Positions 59,201 through 64,000 of a stretch of DNA of 64,000 nt are shown piece after piece. The position numbers and the translations under genes were made by a program. The notes beneath the pieces were generated by a model. The model was not told where the DNA came from. It made no database searches and saw nothing but the letters and a program-made list of their open reading frames with translations. The stretch is from Umezawaea tangerina (GTDB taxonomy: Bacteria; Actinomycetota; Actinomycetes; Mycobacteriales; Pseudonocardiaceae): positions 1 to 64,000 of the forward strand of contig NZ_PVTF01000016.1 of NCBI RefSeq assembly GCF_003002815.1, written 5' to 3'. How positions within the stretch are numbered: the stretch's first letter is position 1; each line of letters starts with the position of its first letter.

Positions 59201-60943
59201 GTGGGCGCGGGCCTCGAACAGGCCGGTGTCCGCCTGGTGCCCGGCGGCGACGCCGACGTGGTCTTCGCCTCCTTCGTGGCGAGCCAGGACGACTCGGTCC
59301 GCTCCGCCACGACCGGCGTGCTCGACCTGCTGCGCACCTGGCTCGCCGACGACACCCGCGAGGACCAGCACCTCGTGCTGGTCACCCGCAACGCGGTCGC
59401 CGTCGGTGCCGACGACGACGTCGCCGACCTCGCCAACGCCGCCGCCCGCGGCCTGGTGCGCTCGGCGCAGGCCGAGCACCCCGGCCGGTTCGTCCTGGTG
59501 GACCTGGACGAGGCGGACACCTCGGCGCTGGCGCTGACCGCCGCGCTCGCCGCCGGTGAGCCGGAACTGGCCCTGCGTGACGGAGTCGCGTTCGCGCCCC
59601 GCCTCGCCAAGGTCGGCCCGGCCGCCGAGCCGACCGCGCTCGACCCGAACGGCACGGTGCTCGTCACCGGTGCCACCGGCACCCTCGGCGGCCTGGTCGC
59701 CGAGCACCTGGTGACCCGGCACGGCATCCGCAACCTGGTCCTCACCAGCAGGCGCGGCCTGGCCGCCCCCGGCGCGGAGGACCTGCGCGACCGGCTCGTG
59801 GCCAAGGGCGCCGCGGTGGAGTTCGTCGCCTGCGACGTCGCCGACCGCGACGCCGTGACCGGGCTGCTGGCCGGTGTCCCGGCCGAGCACCCGCTGACCG
59901 CCGTGGTGCACACCGCCGGTGTGCTCGACGACGCCACGATCACCTCGCTGACCGCCGACCAGCTCGACCGCGTGCTGCGGCCGAAGGTCGACGCGGCGAC
60001 CACCCTGCACGAGCTGACCCGCGACCTGGACCTGGCCGCGTTCGTCCTGTTCTCCTCCACCGGCGGTGTGTTCGGGGCGGCGGGCCAGGGCAACTACGCC
60101 GCGGCCAACGCCTACCTCGACGCGCTGGCCCAGCGCCGGCGGTCGACCGGTCTGGCCGCGACCTCCGTGGCGTGGGGCCTGTGGGTCACCGAGGACGGCA
60201 TGGGCGCCGACCTCACCGAGGCCGACGTCCAGCGCATGGCGCGGGCCGGTGTCGCACCGCTGACACCGGGCCAGGGCCTGGAGCTGTTCGACACCGCGCT
60301 GGGCCACGACCTCGCCGCGCTGGTGCCGATCAACCTGGACCTCGCGGTGCTGCGTTCGCAGGCCGCCGCCGGCACCCTCGCACCGCTGCTGCGGGGCCTG
60401 GTGAAGACGCCGGTCCGCCGGTCCGCCGAAGCCGCTGTCGTCGAGGTCTCCTTGTCCGCCAGGCTCGCCGGACTGTCCGGTGTGGACCGCGACCGCGCGG
60501 TCCTCGACCTGGTCCGGCAGCACGCGGCCACGGTGCTCGGCTACGAGTCCTACACCGCCGTGGAGGCCGGTCGCGGCTTCCTGGAGCTCGGCTTCGACTC
60601 GCTGACCGCGGTGGAGTTCCGCAACCGGATCACCGCGGCGACGGGCCTGCGCCTGCCCGCCACGCTGATCTTCGACTACCCGTCACCGACGGCGCTCGCC
60701 CAGCACCTCGGCACGATCGTGCCGACCGAGGACGCGGCGGGCACCACCGGTGTGCACACCGAACTGGACCGACTGGCCGCCGCACTGGGCACGGCCGCAC
60801 CGGACGACGCCGAGAAGCAGGTGATCGCGGCCCGGCTGCGCGACCTGCTCGCCGGGCTGGACGCCGGAGCGCCGCAGGACGACGACCTCGGCTCCGCCAC
60901 CGCGGACGAGTTGTTCGACCTGCTCGACAACGAGCTGTCGTGA
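41129..60943 (+). CDS. ORF4: tetramodular type I polyketide synthase (M10-M13)
   Basis: A 6604-residue PKS: docking helix (1-33), M10 KS-AT-DH-KR-ACP (34-1714), M11 KS-AT-DE-KR-ACP (1735-3164), M12 KS-AT-DH-KR-ACP (3185-4833), M13 KS-AT-DH-KR-ACP (4855-6528) and a C-terminal docking tail with [12 protein letters not shown]. The ATG follows AGAGGAGA with about 8 bp spacing. M10 has the only methylmalonyl-type AT in the window. Predicted outputs are an alpha-methyl alkene, a hydroxyl and two alkenes. ORF5 begins 38 bp downstream and is probably cotranscribed. All catalytic residues I checked are in place, in contrast to ORF2. Confidence 0.98.
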   Translation: MANEDKVLAYLRKVTSELDDAKRRLRELDREGQEPIAIVGMGCRFPGGVSSPDQLWRFVESGGDAIGGMPGDRGWEVNLDDDSEAAGSTYVADGGFLHDAAEFDAAFFGISPREALAMDPQQRVLLETSWETLEHAGIDPATLRGSRTGVFVGAAQYQYGNAAETADAEDGVEGYLLTGNATSVASGRISYTLGLEGPAVTIDTACSSSLVALHWAIQALRSGECSLALAGGVAVMATPGMFVEFSRQRGLSTDGRCKAFSADADGTGWAEGVGMLAVEKLSDARRNGHQVLAIVRGSAINQDGASNGLSAPNGLAQERVIAQALASGRLGPSDVDAVEAHGTGTKLGDPIEAQALLAAYGQDRENPLLLGSFKSNIGHAQAAAGVAGVIKMVMAIRHGVVPRTLHAENPTPHVDWTSGAVELVTENRAWPETGRPRRAAVSSFGISGTNAHTILEQAAPEDANGVAANPDPARISALPVVPLVLSAKTPEALRAQAARLASLVDGDVDLTDVAHSLVAHRSRFDHSAVLVGSERAELAAGLRGLAEDGPVTDLARGATDVRGKTAFVFPGQGSQWVGMAGGLLDSSPVFAARIAECEQALSAYVDWSLTAVLRDEEGAASLDRVDVVQPALFSVMVSLAALWMSHGVKPDAVIGHSQGEIAAACVAGALSLEDAARVVALRGKALVALAGKSGMASIALPLAELEARIADVPGVTVATINGPRAVTLSGQPEVLDALVAELEAEGVRAKRIRVEYASHSPVVEVIRDEVLEVLAPITPRSTTIPMFSTVTGELVDGSELDAAYWYGNARGTVVFAPTVETMVGQGFRAFVEVSPHPVLTMPVQDILDDAEVTGLAVGSLRRDHGGLRRFLTSLGEAHVRGLAVDWTSLFAGTGARRVDLPTYAFQHRRYWLIGNDTAAVDVTSAGLGAADHPLLGAVVELSDDGGVVFTGRVSVGTHPWLADHVVSGLVFVPGTAFVDLAIRAADHVDCALLDELTVQAPLVLPAHGSVQLQVAVAEPDASGRRSFTISARPDEGAWVRHATGVLAPAPLAPRGDLTTWPPTGAESVDLDGLYDAMAAGGLHYGPVFQGLRAVWRDGDAVYAEAALPEGTDVDGFGLHPALLDASLHAIAHGGFLGSADGPWLPFSWSGVELQAAGATALRVRITRAGTDAVSLLVADGAGQPVASVESLVLRAISTDQLTAVRSAAPDSLFALTWVPVADGTNDTDGADDAVVMPVRGGEGVDAVHSTTHSVLDLLHEWLAGDRDQRLVLVTTGAVAVAPGEDVTDLAAAAARGLVRSAQSENPGRILLVDTDGLPTSEAALHIALAADESEVVIRDGVVLAPRLAKASGSVDLPTVDGAVLITGGTGGLGALVAKHLVAEHGVRHLVLTSRRGPAAEGAADLLAELAVLGADARIAACDAADRDALAALLTDIRAERPLSGVVHAAGVLDDGVLASLTPERVDAVLRPKVDAAWHLHDLTADDDLALFVSFSSAAGVLGSPGQGNYAAANAFLDALTAHRRAHGKPAVSLAWGLWERASGMSGAMGAGGQDRLSRGGFSALTDAEGLSLFDAALATGGDLLLPVRVTLSALRAGDGTVPRLWRGLVRNPVRRKASAADEAAVAGLAGRLAALPEAERAPEVLEIVRAYVAAVLGYGSGSEVDASRAFKELGFDSLTAVEFRNQLSAATGLRLPATLVFDYPTAAVLTDFLCGELLGDLPAAAVQTSTTKSTDEPLAIVSMACRFPGGVASPEDLWRIMTDGVDAISPFPTDRGWDLDLLRQAMDSSEGGFLHNASEFDSPFFGITPREAVAMDPQQRLLLEVSYETFERAGIDPATLRGSRTGVFTGLMYHDYVNGLTTIPEEVSGYLGTGNSGSVASGRVSYTFGLEGPAVTIDTACSSSLVALHVAAQSLRGGECDMALVGGVAVMATPGTFVDFASQGGMAADGRCKPFAAAADGASWSEGIGLLLVERLSDAKRHGHQVLALVRGSAVNQDGASNGLTAPNGPSQQRVIRQALANAGLSTQDVDVVEAHGTGTKLGDPIEAQALLATYGQDRERPLLLGALKSNLGHTQAAAGVAGIIKVVMAMRHGILPRTLHTDAPTPQVDWTAGDVELITEQVEWPETGHPRRAGVSSFGIGGTNAHTIIEQAPVDSRPLPPRVAPPVTPVVLSAKSADALVAQAENLAAVAESAELADLGFSAATTRAHLEHRAVVVAADTDELLAGLRSPAVRDTVVQGKTAILFTGQGSQRLGMGRELYEAYPVFAKAFDDVCAALDVPVAEIVFGVDADADALNLTGNAQPALFALEVALYRLVESWGVKPDAVGGHSIGEIAAAHVAGVLSLEDAAKLVSARGRLMQALPTGGAMVALQATEDEVEPHLAVGGADDLAKSLVSLAAVNGPRSVVIAGAEAAVEQVLTHFADRKSKRLAVSHAFHSPLMDPMLDDFRAVVSTLTFTDPKIAVPGEVTDPEYWVRHVRGTVRFADTVTTLEAQGVRTFLELGPDGVLTAMAADSVRTAALVAGLRKDRPEARSVVTALGALHARGVKVDWAAFFAGSGARRVDLPTYAFQHEQYWLERPAVTAEVDEVDARFWDAVEREDLESLAASLSLESETVGTVLPALARWRRDRRGESTVEGWRYRIEWRHTTPGAATASGRWLLVGPEDLALPGVEIVRIPASAERADLVTGLGTVGEVDGVLSTCTDVAEVLALVQALGDAGISAPLWCTTRGAVATGRADVVGNPDQATIWGLGLVAGLEHPDRWGGLVDLPETLDKRGYERLAAVLVGTEDQVALRGSGVFARRLAHGRTAEAVGGFAPRGTVLVTGGTGALGARVAHWLAEAGAEHLVLTSRRGADAPGATGLADALRDRGVRVTLAACDVADRDAVAALVAEFPPDAVIHAAGAEQFTPLAEYDPADFAALLAPKVVGARNLDELVGEVDAFVLFSSIAGTWGSGGQSAYAAANAYLDALAESRRARGLTALSVAWGAWAEAGMATGDAGEQLRRRGVTAMRPEAALTALRQAIRFDDTAVAVADIDWALFAPIFTTLRPSPLIGDLPEVRAALEAAPTQDAPSTSKFAALSAGDRSRALLDLVRHEAALVCGYASGDDITSTRPFRELGFDSLTAVELRNRLTTETGLALPATLVFDYPTPAVLAEHLDTQFGGAGTALDTVTASTPVDDEPIAIVAMSCRFPGGVSSPEQLWQLVAEGRDAISPFPGDRGWDADALFDADPDSQGSSYVVEGGFLEGISAFDPAFFGISPREALAMDPQQRLLLETSWEVFERAGLDPTSLRGQQIGVFAGTANQDYSALLVAGGDNVEGYLGTGNITSVASGRVSYTFGLEGPAVTVDTACSSSLVALHLAAQALRSGECTMALAGGVTIMSTPGTFVEFSRQRGLATDGRCKAFAAAADGTGWGEGIGMLLVERLSDARRNGHQVLAIVRGSAVNQDGASNGLTAPNGPSQQRVIRQALANSGLSTSDIDVVEAHGTGTVLGDPIEAQAVLATYGQDREIPLLLGSLKSNIGHAQSAAGVGGIIKMVMAIRHGVAPKTLHVDEPSPKVDWTSGAVELLTEARDWPETGRPRRAAVSSFGISGTNAHTIIEQAPVTEEAVPEGKPLPVLPLVLSAKTAEALAEQAERLLDHLGSAADATDTAFSTATTRAHLEHGAVVVGAGHDDLVRGLTALVRGDRDAGLVRGTAAEGRLAILFTGQGSQRLGMGRELYDAFPVFADAFDAVCAHFEQPVGEAVFGVEADALNATGTTQPALFALEVALYRLVESFGVRPDFVGGHSIGEIAAAHVAGVLTLEDAAKLVETRGRLMQALPAGGAMVALQATEAEVAPHLTDAVSIAAVNGPASVVVAGAEDAVAQVVAHFADRKSKRLTVSHAFHSPLMDPMLDEFRAVVTKLAFNEPTIAVLGDVTNPEYWVSHVRDAVRFADTVTTLEARGTSTFLELGPDAVLTAMGADSAADAVLVPALRADRPEVTTFVRALGSLHTLGNRVDWAAYFAGSGARRVDLPTYAFQRERFWPQPAQGWADVAALGLRDVDHPMLGAALSLADGDGLVLTGRLSTAAQPWLADHVVLGSILVPGTAFVELALHAAEQVGLDLLEELTLEAPLVVPEHGDVALQLTVAAEDNGRRTLLVHSSVADGLWTRHASGSLGTGTGARTALTEWPPADAEAVDLTGFYDALAESGYGYGPAFQGLRSAWLRDDEVFVEVEVADATGFGLHPALLDSALHAAGLGGLLSDTDVVRIPFAWTDVSLTAVGANALRVKLSRGKHDGITLDVADRTGAPVARVESLVLRQVSADQVAASTTTDSLFKVDWVALPTTEDTASIAVLDADLAFALGVMSTVDLDSIAEVPDAVLVTATDTHEVLALAQAWIADDRFADAKLVFVTGGAVATAGEDVTDLAGAAIWGLVRSAQTEHPDRFVLLDLDGQEASHRVLPHALVPGAPQLALRDGDARAPRLARVAAAVGAPPALDPTGTVLITGATGALGGLVAKHLVTRYDVTNLLLVSRRGADAPGTEELATELAGLGAAATFAACDVSDRSALERLLAGIPAERPLTGVVHTAGVLDDGTFEAQTPDRLDAVALPKADAARHLHELVGDVELFVLFSSLSGTYGTAGQSNYAAANAYLDGLAHHRRANGLAATSLAWGLWQTDTGMGTDSDRAARGGIGTLSTVDGLALFDAALASGEAHLVPVHLDLAVLRTHPTVPAILQGLVRPARRAARSADTASRLGLADLVGPERHRAVLELVRTQVAAVLGYDSPDAVHAGRAFKELGFDSLTAVELRNGLNAVTGMRLPATLVFDYPNAGALADHLVEELFGAVEASAVEVRAAKVADDEPIAIVSMSCRYPGGIRTPEQLWDLVVAGNDGISPFPTDRGWDLENLFDSDPDTPGTTYAREGGFLHDAAQFDPAFFGMGPREALATDPQQRLLLETSWETFERAGIDPTSVRGSKTGVFAGVMYYDYASRLTLIPEEVEGFVGTGNSASVISGRVAYTFGLEGPAVTVDTACSSSLVALHLAVQALRSGECDLALAGGVTVMPSPGTFTSFSRQRGLAEDGRVKSFAAGADGTAWGEGVGLLLVERLSDARRNGHPVLAIVKGTAVNQDGASNGLTAPNGPSQQRVIKQALANARLGADQIDVVEAHGTGTTLGDPIEAQALLATYGQERSGDEPLWLGSIKSNIGHTQAAAGVAGVIKMVQAMRHGVLPKTLNVDAPSPHIDWSAGEVELLTEAREWPSTGRPRRAAISSFGISGTNAHTIIEQAPEALPSAEPTITEQVVPVLLSARGEEALKAQAIQLHAHLAAHPELDLVEAAGTLATHRAALEHRAAFVAESRTELLGKLAAFDAITGGVGGSGKTAFLFTGQGSQRLGMGRELYEAFPVYAKAFDEVCDRFDVPVRETVFGADADALDQTGLTQPALFAVEVALFRLLESWGVRADHLAGHSIGELAAAHVAGVLSLDDATALVGARGRLMQALPTGGLMISVRAAESDVLPLLTDGVSIAAVNGPRSVVVAGDEDAVLTVVGGLAEQGVKTKRLKVSHAFHSPLMEPMLDEFRAVAQGLTYSTPRIPMLGDVTDPEHWVRHVRDAVRFADSLTELTRLGVTTFLEVGPDGVLTAMAAEADVTAVPVLRKDRAEVATLTTALADLHVHGVGVDWRAFFAGRATRQVELPTYAFQTSRYWLEDAATAVDVSSAGLASADHPLLGAAVPLADADGFLFTGRLSLETHPWLAEHEVHDVVLLPGTAFVELALRAGDQVGCGAVEELTLQSPLVLPKTGSVQLQAVVGAPDESGARPFALHSRGGDEPWTRHATGSLVASDVPSFDLAQWPPTGAEAVDVTGVYDGFAVAGFGYGPLFQGLGAAWRLGDDVYTEVALPADADASAYGVHPALLDAALHGIGAGGLLSGDGLLPFAWSGVRLYSTGAKSLRVKLSATGESVAIQLADGTGAPVAAVDSLALRAISADQLAGAPTHVDSLYRVEWTAVTTGTPVADVTYAVLGDDELKVGAGLEQAGVRLVPGGDADVVFASFVASQDDSVRSATTGVLDLLRTWLADDTREDQHLVLVTRNAVAVGADDDVADLANAAARGLVRSAQAEHPGRFVLVDLDEADTSALALTAALAAGEPELALRDGVAFAPRLAKVGPAAEPTALDPNGTVLVTGATGTLGGLVAEHLVTRHGIRNLVLTSRRGLAAPGAEDLRDRLVAKGAAVEFVACDVADRDAVTGLLAGVPAEHPLTAVVHTAGVLDDATITSLTADQLDRVLRPKVDAATTLHELTRDLDLAAFVLFSSTGGVFGAAGQGNYAAANAYLDALAQRRRSTGLAATSVAWGLWVTEDGMGADLTEADVQRMARAGVAPLTPGQGLELFDTALGHDLAALVPINLDLAVLRSQAAAGTLAPLLRGLVKTPVRRSAEAAVVEVSLSARLAGLSGVDRDRAVLDLVRQHAATVLGYESYTAVEAGRGFLELGFDSLTAVEFRNRITAATGLRLPATLIFDYPSPTALAQHLGTIVPTEDAAGTTGVHTELDRLAAALGTAAPDDAEKQVIAARLRDLLAGLDAGAPQDDDLGSATADELFDLLDNELS
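41228..46270 (+). other. Module M10: KS-AT(methylmalonyl)-DH-KR(B-type)-ACP
   Basis: KS 41228-42508 has Cys206 in DTACSSS. AT 42818-43720 differs from the rest: GHSQGE (Ser657) and YASH (residues 756-759, 43394-43405) are the methylmalonyl-CoA signatures, and it starts FPGQGSQ instead of FTGQGSQ. DH 43919-44716 has an intact HxxxGxxxxP from His964 and Asp1124. KR, with its structural half, is 44759-45913: GGTGGLG, SRRG, LDD (45482-45490), Tyr1509 and Asn, B-type. ACP 46055-46270 has GFDSL. The predicted product is an alpha-methyl-alpha,beta-unsaturated thioester, usually the trans isomer for a B-type KR. Confidence 0.93.
46331..50620 (+). other. Module M11: KS-AT(malonyl)-DE-KR(A-type)-ACP
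   Basis: KS 46331-47590 has Cys1901 and the LMYHDY motif that in this window marks KSs receiving an alkene. AT 47852-48721 has GHSIGE and HAFH and carries the same insertion as the M4 AT. A DE-like segment lies at 48887-49048 ([17 protein letters not shown]). KR 49049-50275 has [11 protein letters not shown], Lys in APKVVGA, Tyr2964 and a canonical Asn four residues later, with GTWGSGG (A-type). ACP 50405-50620 has GFDSL. The predicted outcome is an L-hydroxyl. DE and KR most resemble M2. Confidence 0.92.
48275..48365 (+). repeat. AT-internal repeat, copy 2 (partner 14794-14884)
   Basis: This is the M11 copy of the 91-bp stretch with the GGADDLAKS-encoding insertion described for M4, about three mismatches by hand alignment. 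Confidence 0.85.
50681..55627 (+). other. Module M12: KS-AT(malonyl)-DH-KR(B-type)-ACP
   Basis: KS 50681-51961 has Cys3358 and a FAGTANQDY motif, like other KSs that receive a beta-hydroxy chain here. AT 52250-53086 has GHSIGE and HAFH. DH 53282-54064 has [10 protein letters not shown] from His4085 and Asp4240. KR, with its structural half, is 54101-55288: GGATGALG-like loop, SRRG, GVLDDG (B-type), Tyr4639 and Asn. ACP 55412-55627 has GFDSL. The predicted outcome is a trans double bond. Confidence 0.92.
55691..60712 (+). other. Module M13: KS-AT(malonyl)-DH-KR(B-type)-ACP
   Basis: KS 55691-56977 has Cys5028 and the VMYYDY motif expected downstream of an alkene-forming module; it also reads ATDPQQ where the others read AMDPQQ. 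AT 57254-58090 has GHSIGE and HAFH. DH 58286-59071 has His5753 in [10 protein letters not shown] (Asp5757 at the usual Gly position) and Asp5912. KR, with its structural half, is 59111-60355: SRRG, GVLDDA (B-type), Tyr6323 and Asn. ACP 60497-60712 has GFDSL. The predicted second consecutive double bond makes a diene with M12. Confidence 0.91.
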
Positions 60944-61080
60944 GCCACGTGACCGCCGCCAACGCCAGAGGAGATGATCACGTGGCGAACGAGGACAAGT
61001 ACCTCGCCTACCTGAAGCGGGCCACCGCCGACCTGCGGGACGCGCGCAAGCAGCTCCGCGACGTCGAGGACAAGGCCTCC
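60713..61080 (+). other. Docking junction ORF4>ORF5
   Basis: The ORF4 tail (60713-60940) ends in a helix with [14 protein letters not shown]. The ORF5 head (60982-61080) has [18 protein letters not shown]. The pairing type matches the ORF2>ORF3 and ORF3>ORF4 junctions, so the chain should continue into ORF5. Confidence 0.8.
60968..60973 (+). promoter_or_regulatory. Ribosome binding site that sets the GTG start of ORF5
   Basis: GAGGAG sits 8 bp before GTG 60982. An ATG at 60974 directly after it is in another frame and too close to the site. The GTG opens the [11 protein letters not shown] docking helix, which is homologous to the ORF3 and ORF4 starts. Confidence 0.85.
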
Positions 61081-64000
61081 GAGCCCATCGCGATCGTCGC
61101 GATGTCGTGCCGCTTCCCCGGTGGGGTCACCACCCCGGAGGACCTCTGGGACCTCGTGGCGAACGGTCGCGACGCGATCTCCGGGTTCCCGACCGACCGC
61201 GGCTGGCAGGTCGAGGACATCCCCCTGGAGGGCGGTTTCCTCTACGACGTCAGCGCGTTCGACCCGGCGTTCTTCGGCATCTCGCCCCGCGAGGCCCTGG
61301 CGATGGACCCGCAGCAGCGGTTGCTGCTGGAGACGTCCTACGAGGCGTTCGAACGGGCGGGCATCGACCCGTCGACGCTCAAGGGCAGCCGGACCGGCGT
61401 GTTCGCCGGCCTGATGTACCACGACTACGCCGCCCGCGAGATCGCGCCGCCGGAGGGCGTCGAGGGCTACCTGGGCAACGGCAGCGCGGGCAGCATCGCG
61501 TCCGGCCGCGTCGCCTACACCCTCGGCCTGGAAGGCCCGGCCGTCACCATCGACACGGCGTGCTCCTCGTCGCTGGTCGCACTGCACTGGGCCGTGCAGG
61601 CCCTGCGGCTCGGCGAGTGCGAGATGGCGCTGGCCGGCGGTGTCGCGGTCATGTCCACGCCCGGCACGTTCATCGACTTCGCCCGCCAGGGCGCCCTGGC
61701 CTCCGACGGCCGCTGCAAGGCGTTCTCCGCCGAGGCCGACGGCACCGGCTGGGGCGAGGGCGTCGGCATGCTCCTGCTGGAGCGGCTGTCCGACGCCCAG
61801 CGGCTCGGCCACGAGGTCCTGGCCGTCGTGCGCGGCAGTGCGATCAACCAGGACGGCGCCTCCAGCGGCCTGACCGCCCCGAACGGCCCGTCGCAGCAGC
61901 GCGTGATCAAGCAGGCGCTGGCGTCGGCCGGTCTGTCCACTTCGGACGTCGACGTCGTCGAGGCGCACGGCACCGGCACCTCGCTGGGTGACCCGATCGA
62001 GGCGCAGGCCCTGCTGGCCACCTACGGCCAGGACCGCGAGGACCCGCTGTGGCTGGGCTCGCTCAAGTCCAACATCGGGCACACGCAGGCCGCCGCCGGT
62101 GTCGCGGGCATCATCAAGATGGTCATGGCCCTGCGCAACGGGGTCCTGCCGAAGACCCTGCACGCCGACCACCGCTCGCCGCACGTCGACTGGGCCGACG
62201 GCAACATCGAGCTGCTGACCGAGGCCCGCGAGTGGCCCGCGAACGACCGTCCGCGCCGCGCGGGCATCTCGTCGTTCGGCATCAGCGGCACCAACGCCCA
62301 CACGATCATCGAGCAGGCCCCGGCGGTAGAGCCCGTCGAGGCGGTCGCCCAGGAGCCGGTCGCGGTTCCGTTCGTGCTGTCGGGCAAGACGGAGCAGGCC
62401 CTGCGTGCCCAGGCCGCCAAGCTGAGCGAGCACCTGGCCGCGCACCCCGACAGCACCCCGCGCGACCTGGCCTGGTCCCTCGCGACCACCCGCACCGCGC
62501 ACACCCACCGTGCCGCCATCGTCGGCACTGACCTGGCCGACGTGGTGCGCGGGCTCGACTCGCTGAACCCCGGCGTGGCCAAGGAGTCCGGTCTCGCGTT
62601 CCTGTTCACCGGCCAGGGTTCGCAGCGCGCGGGCATGGGCCGTGAGCTGTACGCGGCGTTCCCGGTGTTCGCGAAGGCGTTCGACGAGGTGGCGGCGCTG
62701 GTGGACGTGCGGGACACCCAGGAGGAGTTGGACCGCACGGAGTTCACCCAGCCCGCGATCTTCGCCCTGGAAGTGGCGCTGTACCGGCTGGTCGAGTCGT
62801 GGGGCATCCGTCCCGACTTCCTGGGCGGGCACTCCATCGGTGAGATCGCCGCGGCCCACGTGGCGGGTGTGCTCTCGTTGGAGGACGCCGCCAAGCTGGT
62901 CAACGCCCGCGCGCGGCTGATGCAGGCCCTTCCGGCCGGTGGCGCGATGATCGCGTTGCAGGCCACCGAGGACGAGGTCACGCCCCACCTCACGGACACC
63001 GTCTCCATCGCCGCGATCAACGGCCCGAAGGCCATCGTGCTCGCTGGCGAGGAAACCCCCGTCGCGCAGGTGGTCGAGAAGTTCGCCGACCGGAAGTCCA
63101 AGCGGCTCAGCGTGTCGCACGCGTTCCACTCGCCGCTGATGGACCCGATGCTCGACGACTTCCGCGCCGTCGTCACCACCCTGACCTTCCAGCGGCCCCG
63201 GATCGAGCTGCTCGGCGACGTGACCGACCCGGAGTACTGGGTCTCCCACGTCCGCGACACCGTCCGCTTCCACGACGCCGTGCGGACCCTGGAGGAGCGC
63301 GGGGTCACCAAGTTCCTGGAGCTGGGCCCGGACGGCGTGCTCGCCGCGATGGCCGAGGTCCCCGTGACCCCGTTGCTGCGCAAGGACCGCGATGAGGTCG
63401 AGTCCGTTGCCACGGCGGTCGGTGCCCTGCACGTCAGCGGCGTCACCGTCGACTGGACCGCGTACTTCGGCGGCGGCACGAAGGTCTCCCTGCCCACCTA
63501 CGCGTTCCAGCGCGACCGCTACTGGCTCGACGTGGTCCCCGGCGGCGTCCGGCTCGGCGCGTCCGACCACCCGCTGCTCGGCTCCACGGTCTCGCTCGCC
63601 GACTCAGACGGCCTCGTGCTCAGCGGCCACCTCGCCCTGGACACGCACGCCTGGCTGGCCGACCACGCCGTGTCCGGCACGGTCCTGCTGCCCGGCACCG
63701 CGTTCGTCGAGCTGGCGATCCACGCGGCCGACGAGGTCGGCTGCGAGCTGCTGGAAGAGCTCACCCTCGAAGCGCCGCTGGTCGTGCCCGAGCACGGCGG
63801 CGTGCAGGTCCAGGTCGGTGTCAGCGGTCCGGACGACACCGGCCGCCGCGCCCTGACCGTCCACTCGCGACTCGACGGGCCGTGGACCCGGCACGCCACC
63901 GGCACCCTGCTCCCGACCGCGCCCGCCACGACGTTCGACCTGTCGCAGTGGCCGCCCGCCGGTGCCCAGCCGGTCGCGGTCGACACCCTCTACGACGACC
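60982..64000 (+). CDS. ORF5: modular type I polyketide synthase, 3'-partial (start of M14)
   Basis: The frame is open from GTG 60982 to the window end (1006 codons). It encodes an N-terminal docking helix (1-33), KS (34-447), AT (537-803) and the first part of a DH (from 862). The start is chosen by GAGGAG at 60968-60973 and the MANED docking motif. It lies 38 bp after ORF4 and is probably cotranscribed with it. It is the next assembly-line protein and adds another malonyl unit. How many modules follow, and whether a thioesterase ends it, cannot be seen. Confidence 0.96.
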   Translation, partial: MANEDKYLAYLKRATADLRDARKQLRDVEDKASEPIAIVAMSCRFPGGVTTPEDLWDLVANGRDAISGFPTDRGWQVEDIPLEGGFLYDVSAFDPAFFGISPREALAMDPQQRLLLETSYEAFERAGIDPSTLKGSRTGVFAGLMYHDYAAREIAPPEGVEGYLGNGSAGSIASGRVAYTLGLEGPAVTIDTACSSSLVALHWAVQALRLGECEMALAGGVAVMSTPGTFIDFARQGALASDGRCKAFSAEADGTGWGEGVGMLLLERLSDAQRLGHEVLAVVRGSAINQDGASSGLTAPNGPSQQRVIKQALASAGLSTSDVDVVEAHGTGTSLGDPIEAQALLATYGQDREDPLWLGSLKSNIGHTQAAAGVAGIIKMVMALRNGVLPKTLHADHRSPHVDWADGNIELLTEAREWPANDRPRRAGISSFGISGTNAHTIIEQAPAVEPVEAVAQEPVAVPFVLSGKTEQALRAQAAKLSEHLAAHPDSTPRDLAWSLATTRTAHTHRAAIVGTDLADVVRGLDSLNPGVAKESGLAFLFTGQGSQRAGMGRELYAAFPVFAKAFDEVAALVDVRDTQEELDRTEFTQPAIFALEVALYRLVESWGIRPDFLGGHSIGEIAAAHVAGVLSLEDAAKLVNARARLMQALPAGGAMIALQATEDEVTPHLTDTVSIAAINGPKAIVLAGEETPVAQVVEKFADRKSKRLSVSHAFHSPLMDPMLDDFRAVVTTLTFQRPRIELLGDVTDPEYWVSHVRDTVRFHDAVRTLEERGVTKFLELGPDGVLAAMAEVPVTPLLRKDRDEVESVATAVGALHVSGVTVDWTAYFGGGTKVSLPTYAFQRDRYWLDVVPGGVRLGASDHPLLGSTVSLADSDGLVLSGHLALDTHAWLADHAVSGTVLLPGTAFVELAIHAADEVGCELLEELTLEAPLVVPEHGGVQVQVGVSGPDDTGRRALTVHSRLDGPWTRHATGTLLPTAPATTFDLSQWPPAGAQPVAVDTLYDD
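61081..64000 (+). other. Module M14 (partial): KS-AT(malonyl)-DH-...
   Basis: KS 61081-62322 has Cys194 in DTACSSS and an LMYHDY motif, like M11 and M13, consistent with receiving the alkene made by M13. AT 62590-63390 has GHSIGE and HAFH, predicting malonyl-CoA. DH begins at 63565 with an intact [10 protein letters not shown] motif (His895, 63664-63666). KR, ACP and any ER are beyond the window. If it is a DH-KR module, M12-M14 would make a conjugated triene. Confidence 0.9.

Noticed and set aside
46265-60523. A 4752-residue open frame on the minus strand, and similar long minus frames at 4416-12353, 12457-17694 and 26938-32448
   Set aside because: These lie antisense to clear PKS domains. 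In high-GC coding DNA the opposite strand rarely contains stops. They show no domains, have repetitive Arg/Gly/Val/Asp composition and lack plausible starts.
60974-60976. ATG 60974 as start of ORF5
   Set aside because: It is out of frame with the PKS and directly abuts the ribosome binding site; GTG 60982 gives the conserved docking N-terminus.

Overview
The window is 64 kb of very GC-rich DNA, about 70-75% by eye and strongly G/C at third codon positions. It is filled almost wall to wall by giant modular type I polyketide synthase (PKS) genes, all on the + strand. This is the middle of an actinobacterial biosynthetic cluster. Codon use, the docking-domain types and the MANED-type N-termini suit a filamentous actinomycete; the genus cannot be fixed from the sequence. 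No tRNA, rRNA, insertion sequence, CRISPR array, regulator, tailoring enzyme, loading module or thioesterase is visible. Both ends of the assembly line lie outside the window.

Layout: ORF1 (1-12731, 5' end missing; end of M1, M2, M3), ORF2 (12757-34524; M4-M8), a 249-bp intergenic region with a strong hairpin and a candidate promoter, ORF3 (34774-41085; M9), ORF4 (41129-60943; M10-M13) and ORF5 (60982 to past 64000; start of M14). M1-M14 are window numbers only. The other gaps are 25, 43 and 38 bp, so no gene-free stretch exceeds 300 bp.

How it works: docking domains at the protein ends suggest transfer ORF1>ORF2>ORF3>ORF4>ORF5. All ATs look malonyl-CoA specific (GHSIGE where visible, HAFH) except M10, which carries the methylmalonyl signature (GHSQGE, YASH). 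Predicted beta-carbon outcomes are: M1 methylene (DH-ER-KR); M2-M8 seven consecutive KR-only modules; M9 methylene (DH-ER-KR); M10 alpha-methyl alkene (DH-KR); M11 hydroxyl; M12 and M13 alkenes; M14 has a DH and is cut off. The product segment is therefore a long, sparsely methylated chain with a polyoxygenated 1,3-region leading into an alkene-rich region, as in large polyol macrolides or linear polyols.

Most interesting signal: the seven KR-only modules M2-M8 alternate strictly between two architectures. M2, M4, M6 and M8 have a dimerization-element-like segment before the KR and a standard cofactor motif. M3, M5 and M7 lack that segment and carry aberrant KRs: cofactor-site changes in M3, Lys>Arg with Asn>Asp in M5 and M7, and a missing helix in M7. 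Receiving KS subtypes alternate too. The line may make an alternating hydroxyl/keto (or alternating-stereochemistry) array built by bimodule duplication. Separately, M3 ends in an ACP whose DSL motif reads SSL.
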